From: Chitinophaga sedimenti
Lineage (GTDB): Bacteria; Bacteroidota; Bacteroidia; Chitinophagales; Chitinophagaceae
DNA: 64,000 nt
Direction of reading: 5' to 3'
Assembly: GCF_023156195.1 (NCBI RefSeq)
Contig: NZ_JAKUKA010000001.1
Span: 1,178,001-1,242,000, forward strand
Shown here: one piece after another, positions 1-9,626 of the stretch
How the letters are laid out: the number at the start of each line of letters is the position of its first letter
How positions within the stretch are numbered: position 1 is the stretch's first letter
Made by a program: the position numbers and the translations under genes
Notes under the pieces: generated by a model
Databases searched by the model: none
Told to the model about the DNA's origin: nothing
What the model saw: only the letters and a program-made list of their open reading frames with translations

Positions 1-840
1 GGTTCGGCGTCATCCCCGTCACTTTTTTAAACACCTTCGAAAAGTGGGGTAGGCTTTCAAACCCAAGCTGCTCCGCAATATCCGCATATGGCGTACTGCT
101 GGTAGCGATCAGGTACTGTGCGCGCTCTATCCGTTTTTCATGCACATAGCTCAGCGGCCGCATGCCGGTAAACTTCTGGAACTGGCGCGAAAAGTAATCC
201 TGGTGCTGGGTTACACGTGCTGCCAGGTGCGCAATGGTCAGCTTTTCGGCCAGGTGCAGCTGTATATAGGAAATGGTGTCCAGTATTTTAGAAGGGATGA
301 TCTGTGCCCCCGTTTGCCGCGCATTACTCACGAACCGGGACAGCAGTTGCAACAATATGCCCTGTGTTTCAAGGTACACCGCGTCGCTCTGGAGGTTGTT
401 TAATTCACGGTACTCGCGGTAATAGGCGTCTTTTCATACACCTTCGGGTTGTCCGACCTGTTAATGCCTCTGCCCGGGTTGATGGCCAGCATCCTTTTAA
501 AATTGGCGATATCGGTGTCAGTGGCGGGCAGCTTCATTAGCTGGCGGCTGTTGTAAAAGAGCGAGATGCCGTCCGGGGCCGCTTCAAAAAACTGGATAAA
601 GTACTGGCTGAGGTACGAAGGGCAACTGAGGTTGCACAGGGTAAAGCTCGGAATAAGATAAATATGACCGGGTTCCAGCGTTACCTTGTCGCGCTCCCCC
701 GATACCATGCCTTCGCCGTCGTCGATATAGTACATCCTGTAGTAGGGACTAATCACGTGTTTGTAGTTCCATTGGGCGTTCAGGCGAACATGGTCTACAT
801 GGAGTAAGGAGAAAGCGTGTTTCAGGAGGCGGCTGCTCAT
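1..840 (-). CDS. AraC family transcriptional regulator (3' end cut by window edge)
   Basis: This is a transcription factor with an N-terminal AraC-type cupin (roughly residues 15-110) and a C-terminal double helix-turn-helix. The C-terminal part reads SRQFQKFTGMRPLSYV and later HFSKVFKKVTGMTPN, typical of AraC DNA-binding helices; the last few residues lie beyond position 1. The frame changes at the T4 run 431-434. Adding one base joins the N-terminal reading (ending near NPKVYEK) to DAYYREYRELNNLQSD and on into the DNA-binding domain. It is divergent from the fucosidase operon starting at 973, so it is probably the fucose-responsive regulator of those genes. That role is inferred from position only. 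The start at 840 is the first Met before the conserved cupin. Confidence 0.85.
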
Positions 841-972
841 GGCATGAAAATAAGGAATATAGTGATAGGGCAGAAGGTCGGATTTGAATAAAATAAAGTC
901 TTATTTATAGTGCGTGGAAAAACGGCGTTAGGGTTATTTTGAGACCATTCCACCAAATCCCGCGTTGCGTAT

Positions 973-2597
973 ATGAATAGAAGAACACTGATCAAACAAT
1001 TGGGCCTGTCCGTACCGGCCTACCTGCTGTCCAGGCAAGCAGGCGCTTTTTCGCCGGCACCTTTTAAGTTTAAGCCAACATGGGAGTCCCTGGGCGGTTA
1101 CACGGTGCCGGAATGGTACCGCAATGCCAAATTCGGCATCTGGGCGCATTGGGGCCCGCAGTGTGAGCCGGAGTACGGCGACTGGTACGCCCGTGGCATG
1201 TACCAGGAAGGCAGCGGCCAGTATAAGTACCATTTACAGCGTTACGGTCATCCGTCCAAATTCGGTTTCAAAGATGTGATCCATCAGTGGAAAGCCGATC
1301 AGTGGAACCCGGAATATCTCGTGTCGCTGTACAAAAAAGTGGGGGCGAAGTACTTCTTCGCCATGGCCAATCACCACGATAATCTGGACCTCTGGAACTC
1401 CACACACCAGTCGTGGAACTCCGTAAATGTGGGCCCCGGGAAAGATATTATCGGGGGATGGGCGAAGGCTGCAAAAAAGCCGGACTGCCGTTCGGTGTAA
1501 GCGTACATGCCGCACATGCACGGAGCTGGTTCGAAACAGCACAACGGGCAGACAAGTCCGGCCCGATGGCGGGTGTACCGTACGATGGCAAGTTGACTGC
1601 CAAAGATGGCAAAGGCGCCTGGTGGGATGGCATGGATCCGCAGGCCCTGTATGCGCAAGACCATCCGCTGAGCAAAAACAGCGGAGATGATGGAATGATC
1701 CACCAGCAATGGAACTGGGGGAACGGCGTAACACCGCCATCTAAAGCCTATTGTGATAAGTTTTTAAAACGTACCCTCGAACTGATCGATAAATACGAGC
1801 CGGAGCTGATTTATTTTGATGACACGGTATTGCCCTTTTATCCGCTGAATGATATCGGGTTGCAGATCGCCGCACACCACTACAATCAAAGTATCAAACG
1901 AAATAAAGGAACGTTGAAGGCGGTGATCAATGGCAAAATCCTGGACGAAATGCAGCGGAAGTGTATGGTATGGGATATCGAACGCGGACAAAGCAACAGG
2001 ATAGAGCCCTTTACCTGGCAAACGGATACTTGTCTTGGCTCGTGGCATTACGATAAACGGGTTTATGAAAACAAGTGGTATAAGTCCGCCAAAACAGTGG
2101 TGCAAACACTGGTGGATGTTGTCAGCAAAAACGGTAACTTCCTGTTGAACGTGCCGGTGAAAGGAAATGGATCGATTGATGACCGGGAGCTGGCGATCCT
2201 CAATGAAGTGGCAGAATGGATGCACATCAATTCCGAATGCATTTATGATACGCACCCCTGGAAAGTGTTCGGAGAAGGACCGGCAATTACCGACGCTCCA
2301 CCACTATCCGCGCAGGGTTTTAATGAAGGCAAAGGCCGTCCGTTCGGCGCGGAAGATATTCGCTTTACCCAAAAAGGAAAGGTACTGTACGCTGTAGTGT
2401 ACGGTTGGCCGGAAGACGGTAAGGTGAAGATAAAGAGTTTGTCGGAAGGCAATGCTCACCGTCCCGAAACGATCACGCAGATCGAGATGCCGGGTGCCGG
2501 AAAACTTACGTTTCAGCGCAATCGTGAACACCTCGAGGTGCAGCTGCCCGAAAACCGGCGGGCACTGGCATATGGACTTGTTTTAAAAATAGTGTAG
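973..2597 (+). CDS. GH29 alpha-L-fucosidase, exported
   Basis: The product is a glycoside hydrolase family 29 enzyme releasing terminal L-fucose from glycans such as xyloglucan or pectin side chains. The N-terminus (NRRTLIKQLGL, then AYLLSRQAGAFS) is a signal peptide with a twin-arginine look, so export by Tat is possible. Family features are FGIWAHWGPQ near residue 55, the active-site region MANHHDNLDLW near 135 and ELIYFDDTVLPF, which should carry the catalytic Asp. The frame breaks at the A6 run 1473-1478. One extra A turns AKAAKKPDC into AKAAKKAGLPFGVSVHAAHA, the expected continuation, giving about 541 residues. It is the first gene of an operon with the aldo/keto reductase, whose start follows the stop by one base. 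Confidence 0.9.
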
Positions 2598-2598
2598 T

Positions 2599-3591
2599 AT
2601 GATGGCAATGAATATCCCGAAGGTAATCTTCGGGACGAGTGCGTTAGGAAATTTATATACTTCGCTCACGCCCGCGGAGAAAACGGAAATCGTAAAGGCG
2701 TGTATAGCCGCTTCTCCTGTGCCGGCGGTATTTGATACTGCCGGAAAATACGGTGCAGGCCTCGCGCTGGAAGCTTTGGGTAACAGTCTCCGGGAATTGG
2801 GCGTACCGCAGCAAGCGGTAATGATCAGTAATAAGCTGGGCTGGTACCGTATTCCGCTCACCGGTGACGAACCTGCGTTTGAGCCTGGTGTATGGAAAGA
2901 TATTCAGTTTGATGCCGAACAGCGTATCAGTTATGAGGGCATCCTGCAATGTTACGAACAGGGAAATGAGTTACTGGGCGGCTATCATGCTTCGCTGGTG
3001 TCGGTACACGACCCGGACGAATACCTGGCCGCCGCAGTGTCGGGGGATGAACGGGCAAAACGGCTGGCAGATATTAAAGACGCCTATCGCGCACTGTTTG
3101 AACTGAAATCGCATGGCAGGATACAGGCTGTTGGTGTAGGCGCCAAAGACTGGCGCGTGATCCGGGAAATAACGGATATGCTGGCGCTTGACTGGGTCAT
3201 GATCGCCAATAGTATGACCTTGCACACGCACCCGGACGAACTGCTGGATTACATGGCACACCTGCAATCAAAAGGAACGGGTATTATCAATTCCGCGGTA
3301 TTTAACGGCGGGTTTCTAACCGGTGGTGATTATTATAACTATCGTTTAGTCGATAAGGAGCATGTTGCACTGATGCATTGGCGGGATCAGTTTTTGCAGT
3401 TTGCGCCGATTTTGATGTACAACCGGCACACGCCTGCGTACAGTTCGGATTAAGCGTACCAGGTGTTACCGCCATAGCGTTAGTACCAGCAAAGCAGGAA
3501 AAGTAAAAGGAAATGTTGATATGGCGACGAAAAGTATTCCGGTTGATTTTGGAAAGCGTTAAGAGCGCAGCATTTAATTAGTACCAGATGA
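2599..3591 (+). CDS. Aldo/keto reductase, L-fucose (D-threo-aldose) 1-dehydrogenase-like
   Basis: An aldo/keto reductase of the D-threo-aldose 1-dehydrogenase / L-fucose dehydrogenase type, expected to oxidise free L-fucose to its lactone with NAD(P). The catalytic tetrad is visible: Asp and Tyr in VFDTAGKYGAG, Lys in ISNKLGW and His in SVHDPDEY. The uninterrupted frame stops at 3453, but the family C-terminus continues in other frames as ACVQFGLSVPGVTAIALVPA, then KQEKVKGNVDMATKSIPVDF, then WKALRAQHLISTR with a stop at 3589-3591. This implies three small deletions (near 3431, the A4 run 3499-3502 and the T4 run 3547-3550). The restored stop overlaps the next start as ATGA at 3588, strong support for the reconstruction and for translational coupling. 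Confidence 0.85.
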
Positions 3592-4597
3592 AAACATGGA
3601 TATGTACAGCGCACGGCATATTTTCCCGGGGACAGGCAGCAATGCCTGTTGAGAAGGAGGGACATGCCATTATTAAAATCCGGCGCATCGGCATTTGCGG
3701 AACGGACCTGCATGCGTTCCAGGGTACGCAACCCTACTTTTCTTATCCGCGCATACTAGGGCACGAACTGTCGGGCACCCTGTTGTCGGAGGTAGATGGA
3801 TTCACCGTCGGCGATGCCGTAACGTTTATCCCCTACTTCCATTGCGGTACCTGCATTGCCTGCCGTTCCGGCAAACCGAATTGCTGCGTTAATATCAATG
3901 TGTTCGGCGTGCATATCGATGGGGGATGATGGAATACGTACAGGTGCCTTCGGCCTCCCTGGTGCACGGGCGGGGATTGACATACGAGCAATTGGCACTT
4001 GTGGAGCCATTGGCGATCGGCGCGCATGCCGTGCGCAGAGCCGCGGTGTCGGCATCCGATACCGTGCTCGTGATGGGTGCAGGCCCGATCGGTATGGGCG
4101 TAATGGAACTGGCGCGTATTGCGGGCGCCCGCGTGATAGCAATGGATGTGAACGAAAACCGGCTGGCATTCTGTAGTATGCGGTTAGGCATCGCGGATAC
4201 GATTAACGCCACAAAAACAGACGCCGCAGCTGCCCTGCGGGAACTAACAAACGGCGATATGGCCACAGTGGTGATCGACGCGACGGGCAACCTGGGCGCG
4301 ATCAATAATGGCATTAACTTTTTAGCGCACGGCGGAACGTATGTACTGGTAGGACTGCAAAAACAGGCGTTTTCGTTCAGTCATCCCGAATTTCATAAAA
4401 GAGAAAGTACGTTAATGAGCAGCCGCAATGCTACCCGGGAGGATTTTGACAGGGTAGTGGCTGGTATCTGCAGCGGTCAGATTGATGTGACACGCTATAT
4501 TTCACACCTCGCGGGGTTTGACGAAGTCGCGGAAAGCTTTCCTTTCTGGCTGGATCCCGCCAATGGAGTGATAAAGGCAATGGTGCGGGTGGATTAA
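3588..4597 (+). CDS. Zinc-dependent alcohol dehydrogenase (MDR superfamily)
   Basis: A medium-chain zinc alcohol dehydrogenase of the sorbitol/threonine dehydrogenase type. The catalytic zinc ligands lie in GICGTDLHAF and GHELSG, and the structural zinc Cys cluster in CGTCIACRSGKPNCC. The Rossmann region VLVMGAGPIGMGVMELA follows near residue 165. The frame changes at the G5 run 3921-3925. One more G gives VFGVHIDGGMMEYVQVPS without a gap, about 336 residues, normal for the family. As third gene of the fucose operon it probably acts on a fucose-derived polyol or keto-acid, for example in the non-phosphorylated fuconate route. The exact substrate is an inference. Its stop overlaps that of the convergent gene on the other strand. 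Confidence 0.88.
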
Positions 4598-5100
4598 GCC
4601 CTTAACCACCGCGCCATATCCGGGAACTCCGGCAACCCGTGGTGGTCTGCTTTACCCGGCTCTGCCGACATGCCCGCATATTGCAACATCGACACGCCAA
4701 ACATGCCGCCATTATCAAAATTGGCGGCAATTTTTTTTCCGTTCCCTTTGTATCCATGTTCATGGAACACGAAATGAGGATCTAGATCGAGGTACAGGCA
4801 GGCAGCGTATGACCAGGCAACGGCCATCATCTCTTCGCCTTCGCGTTGCATGCGTAAAGGAATATTATCGTTGTGCAGGGTAGCACGCTCGCTGGCGGGC
4901 ACTACGGCAATGTGTCCGGCTTCATGGAGAATGTCGCCGGGATAGCGGAGTTGTGACTTGTCGATGATCAACTGACCGTTCTGTATCAGGGCGCCGGGCA
5001 GAAAGGTGTCTGGCGGAAGTTCGGCGAAGATCACCGGGATGCCGATCGCCCAGATAAAGTCCACAGCGATGTCGAAGGAGGCAGCTTCATTTTTTGTCAT
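4594..5100 (-). CDS. Conserved hypothetical protein with HExxH zinc-protease motif
   Basis: A 168-residue soluble protein without signal peptide or membrane segment. The motif DILHEAGHIAVVP (around residues 58-70) is an HExxH zinc-binding motif, and the acidic EGEEMMAVAWSYAA about 25 residues later could supply the third ligand. I recognise it only as a small Bacteroidota conserved family without known function. It starts 36 bases after the stop of the TPR-CHAT gene on the same strand, so it may be the last gene of the sigma/anti-sigma/CHAT operon. Proteolytic activity is plausible but not demonstrated by sequence alone. Confidence 0.75.
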   Translation of the reverse strand: MTKNEAASFDIAVDFIWAIGIPVIFAELPPDTFLPGALIQNGQLIIDKSQLRYPGDILHEAGHIAVVPASERATLHNDNIPLRMQREGEEMMAVAWSYAACLYLDLDPHFVFHEHGYKGNGKKIAANFDNGGMFGVSMLQYAGMSAEPGKADHHGLPEFPDMARWLRA

Positions 5101-5136
5101 CCTGTAAAGGTACGGATAAATCGCGGGACAGGGCTT

Positions 5137-8100
5137 TTATGCCCTGTAAGCGCTGCTTTTACGCCAGTACCATCCACCTGCAGCCAGCAGTAATAAAACG
5201 CCGCCAGCGAGCCAGAAGAGCGTGTATGGACGCTTATATACCACGCTGTCATCACCGATCAGGGTGAGTCCCGCCCAATAATACGGATGCGCCAGGCGGG
5301 GATCGCTATCCAGCAGGTCTAGTTTCGCTTTCCGCAGCGCCTCACTTTTTGTATAGCCCTTTGACAGGTAGTCGTAGCATCCCGTGATCACCTTCATACT
5401 GGTCTTCTCGTCAATCTTCCAGCCACTCATGATCACACTTTTACAACCCGCGTACATAAAACTGTGGGATAAGGACAGGATGCCTTCTCCTTCCTGCAAT
5501 GCACCGGCGCCTGTTTCGCAGGCAGTGAGCACGGCCAGGTCGGCGTGCAACTGCATGGCATAGATTTCATAAGCATGCAGGTAACCATCTTCGGTATTGG
5601 CAGAATCGCCGGGCGCCGCCTGGGCGAAGTATAATCTTGAATGCAATTGCGCGGCGTCGTTCAGAGCAGCATGCGTTCCCAGGTGTAACACGCGGTAACC
5701 AGGCGCTGCCTGTTTAAAGGTTTGTTCCTGCGCCTGTTGTTCGGCGTACAGGTCATTCGGAACAATACGGCCGATCTGCCGGGCAGCCTCCAGCGCAAAG
5801 GGCTGGCGATGCAGGTACAGGTATTCTTGTTCGCTGGTATTACGCTGCCGGTACAAGTCCTTCATTTCATCCGTGAACACGGGTGTAAACAGGAGTGCTT
5901 TATCATTAGCGCGGCCTGTATGACCTTCGTTTAATTGTATGGCGCTGGTCGCCGACAATAAATAGCTGATATTGTAATCGCGCACCAGGTAAGGCATGTC
6001 GGCAAAACGGGCAGCGTTGTTTCGCGAAAGCAGTAATTCAAAATTGAGGTAAAACAACTCGCCATCGGGTACGACCAGTAAGCGTTTTCTGTTGACGTGC
6101 GCCACTGCGGGTTGTACCAATGCGTTATACAGGTGAAACGCCGGCGCCGCGAAGGCTTCGGGTGATAAGCCGCTCAGCTGCCGCAACGTGTGAATGTCTG
6201 CCAGTGCTTTACGGGGAATCCTTTGCATGCGGCAAACCTTGTCATTCACCACGAATAGAAACACCCATTCACCTGTAACTGTATATTCCAGCAAGGTTTC
6301 GCCGTGGCGCAGCAGCTTACTGCGGATGTCCTGCAAAGAGTAAGGCTCCAATCGGTACCTGGCTGCCAGCGCGGTATTGCCTGAGGTGCGGATGCTGTCC
6401 TGGAATATGCGGTATTGCTCGATTGCGCCGGTAAGTAAGTGCAGCACCGAATCTCCGCCCTCATTCAAATAACGCGCATTCAATTCCCCGATCCGTTTTC
6501 GGAACTGGTGATCACGTTCGGTGACGGGATCGCTGCTGCCGCCGGCATCCGCCAGCAGGTTGTTGGCTGCCAGCCGCAACAGGAGCGCCTTGCTTTGCTC
6601 GCTGTAGCCCAATGCTTTTTCGGGAAGTCCGAGCTCCCAGCATGTTTCAATCGCCGTGGCGTAAAGATGTTTATGTACGGCGGATAAGTCTTTTAATGTA
6701 GCCTGTGTACGAAACGCCGGGAGATGCGTGGCGATGTATTGCGTATACCGGTCAGCCAGCTGCAATACGGCACGGCCCTGCAATAATTTCATCCGGTGCC
6801 GGATGTACAAACTGGTGTTGTAACTGAACGGCAACTTACCCACCCATGATCCGTCTTGCGGCAGATGTGAGCGCCCCGTGAGCTCACAGAATACGCTGTC
6901 TGAATAGGCGAGCGCGTTCGCGGACTGTCCTGCCGCCAGGTAAATAACACTGATATTCTGCAATTTTTCTGCAATGCCATCATTCCCTTTTGGGTAGATG
7001 TTGCGAAAGGCAGTGACTACCTTTTGCTGAGATGGAGCGCTGCGTCATATTGTCCTTTGCCGGATAACACGGTGGCCAGTGCTTCCTGGGTTTGCAGCGC
7101 CAGGCGTGTTTGCATGGCTCCGGCCTGTTCAAAATGTTTTAACGCCAGCCGGTAGTATTGTTCTGCTTTGGCAAATTGTTGCTGATCGAGGTACAGGTCG
7201 CCATAAAAGGTTTCCACATAAGCCATGGCGTCCGCATCGGTGGGACCATGTTTTTGTTGCAGGGCATATGCGCGGCCGAACAGTTTTTCCGCTTCCGTCC
7301 ATGCACCCAGTTTTCTTTTATTATCGGCCACACCCACCAATATTTTGATCATACCTGCTTCATCCGGGCCGTACACCTGCTCAAATATGGCACTGCCTTT
7401 GGCCAGGTATTCCTGCGCGAGGAAATGTTCGTTAATGTAGCTGTACAGGTTGCCCAGGTTCTGATAGGCGCTGGCCAGCGAAAAGCCATTATTCTTCTTT
7501 TGTTGATAATTTGCAAACTGGATATCGAGCGCTTTGCGGCGATGATATAAAGCTTCCTCGTATTGCAGTAATGCCTCGTAAATATTACCCAAACTATTAT
7601 GCAATATGCCAATGGCGCGGTGCCCCGGCGGATAATGCAGCAGCATTACCCGTTGCAGTTCTTTGCCTTCCGCCAAAGCCTGCTGGTATTGTTCACTATA
7701 TTGACTGATGTAATAGTTTGTTTGTAAAAGGGAAGGCATATCCTGCCCGTCTTTTCCCTGCAATTTTAGATTTAGCTGGTAGGCGCGCTGCGCCCAGGGC
7801 CGGGCTTTGTCGTATTCATCCTGCATCAGGTAAAGGATGGCGGTGTTGTTATACAGGAAAACGATGTGTCGGTTCATGGTGTCGCGCTCTGGAACAGCTT
7901 GGGCGGCGAATTGCAGTAAGGTGGCAGCTTTATTAAAATCCTGTTGCTGTACATAGATCTGTCCCGCCCGACTGAAAGCCGCTACAGTTGCCACGTGTTG
8001 TGCAGGCAGCTGTTTGCTTAGCCGGATAGCGGTATCCATTATTTTTAAGGCGGCTTCGGCGCTTTTGGCGTCCCAGGTAATGAGGGCCTGTTGTGTATAG

Positions 8101-8288
8101 GCCAATACGAGGCTGTCTTTCCGCGCTGTTTTTGTATACAGGCCAATTGCCTGTCGTGCGTAGTACCCGGCGCTGTCGAGCTTATTATCGCGATACAGCT
8201 GCACCGATCGGGTGTAGGCATGTTGCTGTGCGGCGCTGCGGATTGGCAGGCATAACAGGTACAGTACGATGATACAGGTGATGCGCAT
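5137..8288 (-). CDS. Exported TPR-CHAT (caspase-like) protease with C-terminal membrane anchor
   Basis: About 1050 residues after repair of one frame break. A signal peptide (MRITCIIVLYLLCLPIRSAA) is followed by tetratricopeptide repeats over residues about 25-560, such as the stretch with LGNIYEALLQYEEALYHRRK. The CHAT domain occupies about 770-1005, with the predicted catalytic dyad His in VLHLGTHAALND (about 873) and Cys in LTACETGAG (about 924). A final transmembrane helix (LFWLAGGVLLLLAAGGW) ends in RKSSAYRA. This topology puts the TPR and protease parts outside the inner membrane. The frame breaks at the T4 run 7022-7025; one added base gives SKKVVTAFRNIYPKGNDG. The start is 3 bases after the anti-sigma-like gene, so the two are surely cotranscribed. 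The substrate is unknown. Confidence 0.85.
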
Positions 8289-8291
8289 GCG

Positions 8292-9017
8292 TTATTTGGC
8301 TAATTCTTCCAACAGTGTACGGGCTTCTTCCCGCTGGGGTAATCGTTTCAGCAATTCCGCGGCCGTGGTGCGGTCACCGCTCCGGAGGCGGATGAGGGCA
8401 AGATACCAGGTGGCATCATCGGCAAAAGTACTTTCGTTGGTAGACACCGGGATGAGCAGTCGTTCCGCTTCCACGATGTGTTGCTGGTTCAACTGCGCCA
8501 TACCCCGGTAGTAACGGAGGGTATCGTTATCGCCCTGAGCATCGGCTACTTTTTCCCATATGGATAAGGCGGTGGCGTATTGTTCTTCTTTATAACTGAT
8601 CATCCCGTCGTTAAACAGGTAGTTGGCGGAATCGCTGCCCATGGTTACGGGCAGGCCCATATCCGGGGAAAAGTAGGTACTATACAGGCGTTCGTTGCTA
8701 TCGCCCCGGGGCCATAGCAGCCAGGAGGCGGCTGCGACTAGGAGCAATACCGAGGCGGCGACCCACCAGCGGCGGTATAGCGGAACAGTTTTGCCGGGCG
8801 TTGACACCAAGGCATGAAAGGCGGGCAGTTTTTGATGCAGCGCAGCTTCTGCAATACCGATCGTCAGTTGACGCACTTCCGCAACTTTCCGTTCAAAAAC
8901 AGGATCGGTGCCGATGCGTTGTTCGAATAACTGCAGCGCATTGCCGTCCAGTGTGCCGTCGAGGTACGCTTCGATCTCTTCCAGTTCTTCGGGTGATATG
9001 TCGTATTGTTGGGGCAT
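8292..9017 (-). CDS. Membrane anti-sigma-factor-like protein with TPR-like extracytoplasmic region
   Basis: A 241-residue protein. Residues 1-85 are acidic and helical (SPEELEEIEAYLDGTLDG, then FEQRIGTDPVFERKVAEVR), as in the cytoplasmic part of Bacteroidota anti-sigma factors but without zinc ligands. One transmembrane helix (WWVAASVLLLVAAASWLLWP) lies at about 88-107. The rest (YATALSIWEKVADAQGD, YRGMAQLNQQHIVEAERLL) looks like TPR or related helical hairpins facing the periplasm. It begins one base after the ECF sigma stop and ends 3 bases before the TPR-CHAT start. The best inference is a tethering anti-sigma factor whose outer domain could meet the CHAT protein. It could instead be a scaffold with no sigma-binding role. 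Confidence 0.75.
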   Translation of the reverse strand: MPQQYDISPEELEEIEAYLDGTLDGNALQLFEQRIGTDPVFERKVAEVRQLTIGIAEAALHQKLPAFHALVSTPGKTVPLYRRWWVAASVLLLVAAASWLLWPRGDSNERLYSTYFSPDMGLPVTMGSDSANYLFNDGMISYKEEQYATALSIWEKVADAQGDNDTLRYYRGMAQLNQQHIVEAERLLIPVSTNESTFADDATWYLALIRLRSGDRTTAAELLKRLPQREEARTLLEELAK

Positions 9018-9018
9018 A

Positions 9019-9567
9019 CTACTGTTCGTTTTTAGTGACTAATGCTCTCAATTGCTTCAGGCAGCGGTATTTATTGTTTTTAGCGCTGGCTTCCGTCCAG
9101 GAAAAATGAGCAGCGATGGCGCGGAGCGAATCTTTTTTAAAATAAAACCTGGCCAGCAGTTCCCGGCATTGCTCACCCAGCACGGCGAATTGTGTTTTTA
9201 CCGCATCTATGTAAGGATGGATATCATCTTCTTCTTCCGGTTGATCTTCCAGTGCTGCCGTATGCAGGTGTTTATGTGCCCGCAGATGGTCGATCCATTT
9301 GTTTTTGCTCACGCGGAACAGGTAAGCGCCATATTCAAGGCTGCTCCGCGGTGTAAATTTCCGCAGTTTTATATTACGCCAAACGGCTAAAAAGGCTTCC
9401 TGGTAAATGTCGCGCGCATCGTCGGTGGTGCCCTTGTTTTGGAGAACGTACCGCTCTACTCCGGGATAATTGTGCGTATACATTGCCTGTAACACTTGTT
9501 CGTCGTTCGACTGCAAGGCATCTAAGAAAGCAACGGGCGAAAGTAGGGATAAGTCAGCTTGGGCCAT
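9019..9567 (-). CDS. ECF RNA polymerase sigma factor
   Basis: A sigma-70 family ECF factor of about 182 residues. Region 2 reads DDARDIYQEAFLAVWRNI then YLFRVSKNKWIDHLR, and region 4 is LLARFYFKKDSLRAIAAHF then ASAKNNKYRCLKQLRAL. The open frame extends upstream to 9693, but its first 42 residues are not sigma-like and overlap the upstream lipoprotein gene, so I choose the Met of MAQADLSLLSP at 9567. It heads a tightly packed set: the anti-sigma-like gene starts one base after its stop. It should direct transcription of its own operon and unknown targets when released. Confidence 0.88.
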   Translation of the reverse strand: MAQADLSLLSPVAFLDALQSNDEQVLQAMYTHNYPGVERYVLQNKGTTDDARDIYQEAFLAVWRNIKLRKFTPRSSLEYGAYLFRVSKNKWIDHLRAHKHLHTAALEDQPEEEDDIHPYIDAVKTQFAVLGEQCRELLARFYFKKDSLRAIAAHFSWTEASAKNNKYRCLKQLRALVTKNEQ

Positions 9568-9626
9568 GCAGGCATAGTTTCCAGCTAAACTAATAGAAAT
9601 TTCCGGCACTTTCGCCCGTTCCTGAA

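Noticed and set aside
1413..1500. Possible programmed frameshift in the fucosidase (A6 slippery run)
   Set aside because: A slippery-looking A run exists, but the same kind of break occurs at many different homopolymers in unrelated genes, so sequence error is simpler.
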